Source: Sipunculus nudus (Eukaryota; Annelida; Sipuncula; Golfingiida; Sipunculidae). From it: a DNA stretch of 64,000 bases. A program made the position numbers and the translations under genes. The stretch's first letter is position 1, and each line of letters opens with the position of its first letter. Shown one piece after another: positions 61,033-64,000 of the stretch. Below the pieces are notes generated by a model. That model did no database searches. It was not told the origin of the DNA and saw only the letters and a program-made list of their open reading frames with translations. Where the stretch lies: assembly GCA_026874595.1 (NCBI GenBank), contig CM049316.1, positions 22,777,839-22,841,838 of the forward strand. The letters run 5' to 3'.

Positions 61033-64000
61033 AGCTCAGCTGACTTTCAGTCATGCTGAGCTATAGCGATCACTCTTTGTCCGTCGTCCGTCTGTCTGTC
61101 TGTCCGTCTGTCCGTCTGTCCATTAACCTGGCACAAATCGTAACCGCTGGACTTAGAATCTTGTAACTTTACATTCTGAGAGGTCAATGAAAAATCTCCT
61201 TGGAAACAAGAAATTAGGTCTCTGTTACCCATATCCTTCGAGCTATTGGGCCCCAAAGTACCCCCCAGAATAGTCAAAATTTTCAACAAAAACTTTAATA
61301 TCTCATTAACTACATCACTGATGGTCATGATTTTTGGCATACATATTTATCATGAGATGTTTCATCAGTTCCTGCAGATTGGTGGCGCCACCTGTATTTT
61401 TAGATTTTTTACGAATTTTTTTCTCTATTTTTGAGACCTTTAAAAATGTGAACAACTGTTAACAGGGCACAAATCGTAAAGACTGGACCTAGAATCTTCA
61501 TTCTTGACACAGTGAGAGACCTATGAAAAGTCTCCATGGAAACCAGAAATTAGGTCTCTGTTACCCAAATCCTTTGAGCTATGGGGCCCCAAAGTACCCC
61601 CCAGAATAGTGAAAAAATTTCATACAAAAACTTCAATATCTCATTAACTACATCACTGATGGTCATGATTTTTGGCATACATATTGATCATGAGATGTTT
61701 CATCAGTTTCTGCAGACTGGTGGCGCCACCTGTATTTTTCAATTCTTTACGAATTGTTTTCTCTATTTTTGAGACCTTTAAAAATGTGAACAACTGTTAA
61801 CAGGGCACAAATCGTTAAGACTGGACCTAGAATCTTCATTCTTGACACAGTGAGAGACCTATGAAAAGCCTCCATGGAAACCTGAAATAAGGTCTCCGTT
61901 ACCCATATAATTTGAGCTGTGGGGCTCCCAATTACCCCCCAGAATAATGGAAAATTTGATTTAAAAAAACTGCAACATCTCAATTACTACAATACAGATG
62001 GTCATGATTTTTGGCATACATATTGATCAAGAGGTGTTCCATCACTTCCTGCAGACTGGTGGCGCCACCTGTATCGTTCAATTTTTTACGAATTTTTTTC
62101 TCTATTTTTGAGACCTTTCAAAATGTGAACATCTGTTAACAAGGCACAAATCGTAAAGACTGGACCTAGAATCTTAATTCTTGACACACTGAGAGGTCCA
62201 TGAAAAATATCTTTGGAAACCAGAAATTAGGTCTCTGTTAACCATATCCTTCGAGCTATGGGGCCCTTAAGTACCACCCCCCCCCCCCAGAGTAGTCAAA
62301 AATTGCATACAAAAACTTCAATATCTCAATAACTACATCACTGATGGTCATGATTTTTGGCATACATATTGATCATGAGATGTTCCATCAGTTCCTGCAG
62401 ACTGGTGGCGCCGCCTATATTGTTTGATTTTTTACGATTTCTTCCTCTATTTTTGAGACCTTTAAGGATGCTGTCATCTGTTAGCATGGCACAAATCATA
62501 ACGACTGGACCAAGAATCTTCATTCTCGATACACTGAGAGACCTATGAAAAGTCTCCATGGAAACCAGAAATTAGGTCTCTGTTACCCATATTCTTAAGG
62601 CTGTATGGCTCCAAAATACCCCCCTGAATAATGGAAAATTTGATACAAAAAGTGCAGTATCTGAATAACTACAACACTGATGGTCATGATTTTTGGCATA
62701 CATATTGATCATGAGCTGTTCCATCAGTTTCTGCAGACTGGATGCGCCACCTCTATTTTTTTCAAATTTTTACGAATTGTTTTTCTCTTTTTTTCGAGAC
62801 CTTTAAAGATGTGGTTATCTGTCAACAGGGTACAAATTGCAACAACTGGACCCAGAAACTTCATTCTTGTCATGCAAGGAGGCCCATGAAGAGTGCCTGT
62901 GGAAACTTGAAATTAGGTCTCTGTTACCCATATCCTTCAAGCTATAGGACTCTGAAGTATCCCTCAGAATAATGGACAATTTGATACAAAAGCTGAAGTA
63001 TCTGAACAACTAATACAGAGATCATCATGATTCTTTGCATGGATATTGACCATGAAGTGTTTTATTAGTTTCTGCATACTGGTGGAGCCACCTGTATTTT
63101 TGTATCCTCCAAAACTATGTTTCTGACCAGGTTCCTCCGCCGCCGCCACGTTTGTTTCCAGAGAGCTCCTCTGAGAAAAATGGACCAATTTTTCCGAAAA
63201 TTTTAACCAATTATCGAGTCACATGTGAACTAGTGCCTAACCAATTTGTGTTGACCTCTGACCTTTCCCCTCTATCTAGCGTCCATTTGTGCGTCTGTCT
63301 CCACACATAAACCCTCATATCTCGGGAACCCATTGACCAATCAGGAAATAAAATTGATACATACACTATAACATACACAAAAATGGTGGCGCCATCTGTA
63401 ACCATGTTTGCACAGTGTCCATCTGTTTATCTGCCTTGGGTTAAAATCACTCATATCTCTGCAGTGAATGGACTAATTCACCTGAAATTTTGCATGCATA
63501 TACATCCAGGATAGCTTTCTTGATTTTATGACAGATGGCGCCACCTACATTCACGTTCACACTGATCACATCCAAGCTCATATCTCAGGAACCGTTTGAC
63601 GGATTGAGCCAAAATTTTGCATGTGTATAGATCTCACATAGCTCTTTATCATACGCAAAACTGGTGGCGCGACCTGCAACCATTTTTACACAGCGTCTGT
63701 CTCTTTTCTGCCGTGGGATAATGTCACTCATATCTCGGCAGTGGTTTGACATATCTGCCTAAAATTTTGCAGTTTTATACATCCTGGATAGCTTTCTTGA
63801 TTTTATGACAGGTGGCGCCACCTACATTCTAGTTTATGCTGCAGACATCCGAGCTCATATCTCGAGAACCGTTTGAACAATTGGGCCAAAATTTTGCATG
63901 TGTATAGATCTCACATAGGTCTTTATCATACACAAAACTGGAGGGGCCACCTGCAACCATTTTTGCACAGCGTCTGTCTGTTTGTCTGCCGTCGGCTAAA
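61033..64000 (+). mobile_element. Helentron-like element family A2, 3' end beyond window, hosting family B
   Basis: 5' hairpin AGCTCAGCTGACTTTCAGTC / ATGCTGAGCT, then (GTCC/GTCT)n. Five regular satellite units of about 340 bp follow, with the GGTGGCGCCACC word or decayed forms near 61380, 61718, 62058, 62402, 62740 and 63080. It is interrupted at 63102 by a family B element, and no A 3' terminus is seen before the window ends. Confidence 0.75.
63102..64000 (+). mobile_element. Helentron-like element family B, copy 4 (5' part)
   Basis: Starts GTATCCTCCAAAACTATG (degenerate GTATCCGCC), then 'gaccaggttcctccgccgcc', 'gttgacctctgacctttccc' and B satellite units with GGTGGCGCCA(T/C)C near 63387 and 63813. 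It runs off the window. Inserted in the T-run after an A2 'GGTGGAGCCACCTGTATTTT'. Confidence 0.75.

Overview
This is a eukaryotic, AT-rich, intron-rich segment. It carries the 3' part of one recognisable protein-coding gene, SNRK (SNF-related serine/threonine kinase), on the + strand. The rest is intron, probable 3' UTR and interspersed repeats. The repeat types suggest a marine lophotrochozoan, most likely a mollusc: tandem-repeat-bearing elements with GTCC microsatellite cores, GGTGGCGCCACC satellites, 'aaggtca' repeats and tRNA-derived SINEs. The phylum is an inference; the repeats were recognised by eye and no search was possible.

Gene layout. The window opens inside a SNRK intron. Exons at 8737-8878, 9891-10097, 12608-12772 and 14314-14484 encode the end of the kinase C-lobe, the UBA-like segment with its conserved YNHITATY motif, and the start of the tail. 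A 33.9-kb intron follows. Within it lies a possible 69-nt symmetric cysteine-rich cassette exon (30690-30758). The terminal coding exon (48421-49687) carries the acidic, Ser-rich tail and ends in a prenylation-type C-terminus (CCCVV, stop at 49685-49687). The exon junctions keep frame throughout. The stretch 49688 to about 58000 lacks the repeat families that fill the introns and ends in a good poly(A) signal with a GU-rich downstream element, so it may be a very long 3' UTR or include other noncoding transcript. Earlier kinase exons must lie upstream of the window.

Mobile DNA. Two families share one architecture: a 5' terminal hairpin, an inverted copy of its arm placed subterminally at the 3' end (asymmetric terminal inverted repeats), a small 3' terminal hairpin, internal tandem repeats, and insertion into T-runs without a visible target duplication. 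This is the hallmark of Helentron/HINE-type non-autonomous rolling-circle elements. Family A (5' AGCTCAGCTGAC, 3' ...CTTGTT) occurs eight times in two subfamilies: A1, about 2.6 kb, and A2, with units of about 340 bp. Family B (5' GTATCCGCC, 3' ...TTCTAG) occurs four times, with units of about 279 bp. They nest in one another: A1 and B inside an outer A1 at 37977-43312, and B inside A2 at both window edges. Also present are a probable 1-kb solo LTR with a 4-bp target duplication, two TA-flanked MITEs, four copies of a tRNA-derived SINE, a second tRNA-like SINE candidate, and several degenerate unnamed repeat families. Every oriented repeat recognised lies in the same direction as SNRK.

No bacterial-type operons, CRISPR arrays, rRNA or functional tRNA genes were seen. 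The candidate 'systems' in this window are the Helentron-like families and their nesting, plus the cysteine-rich cassette exon of SNRK.
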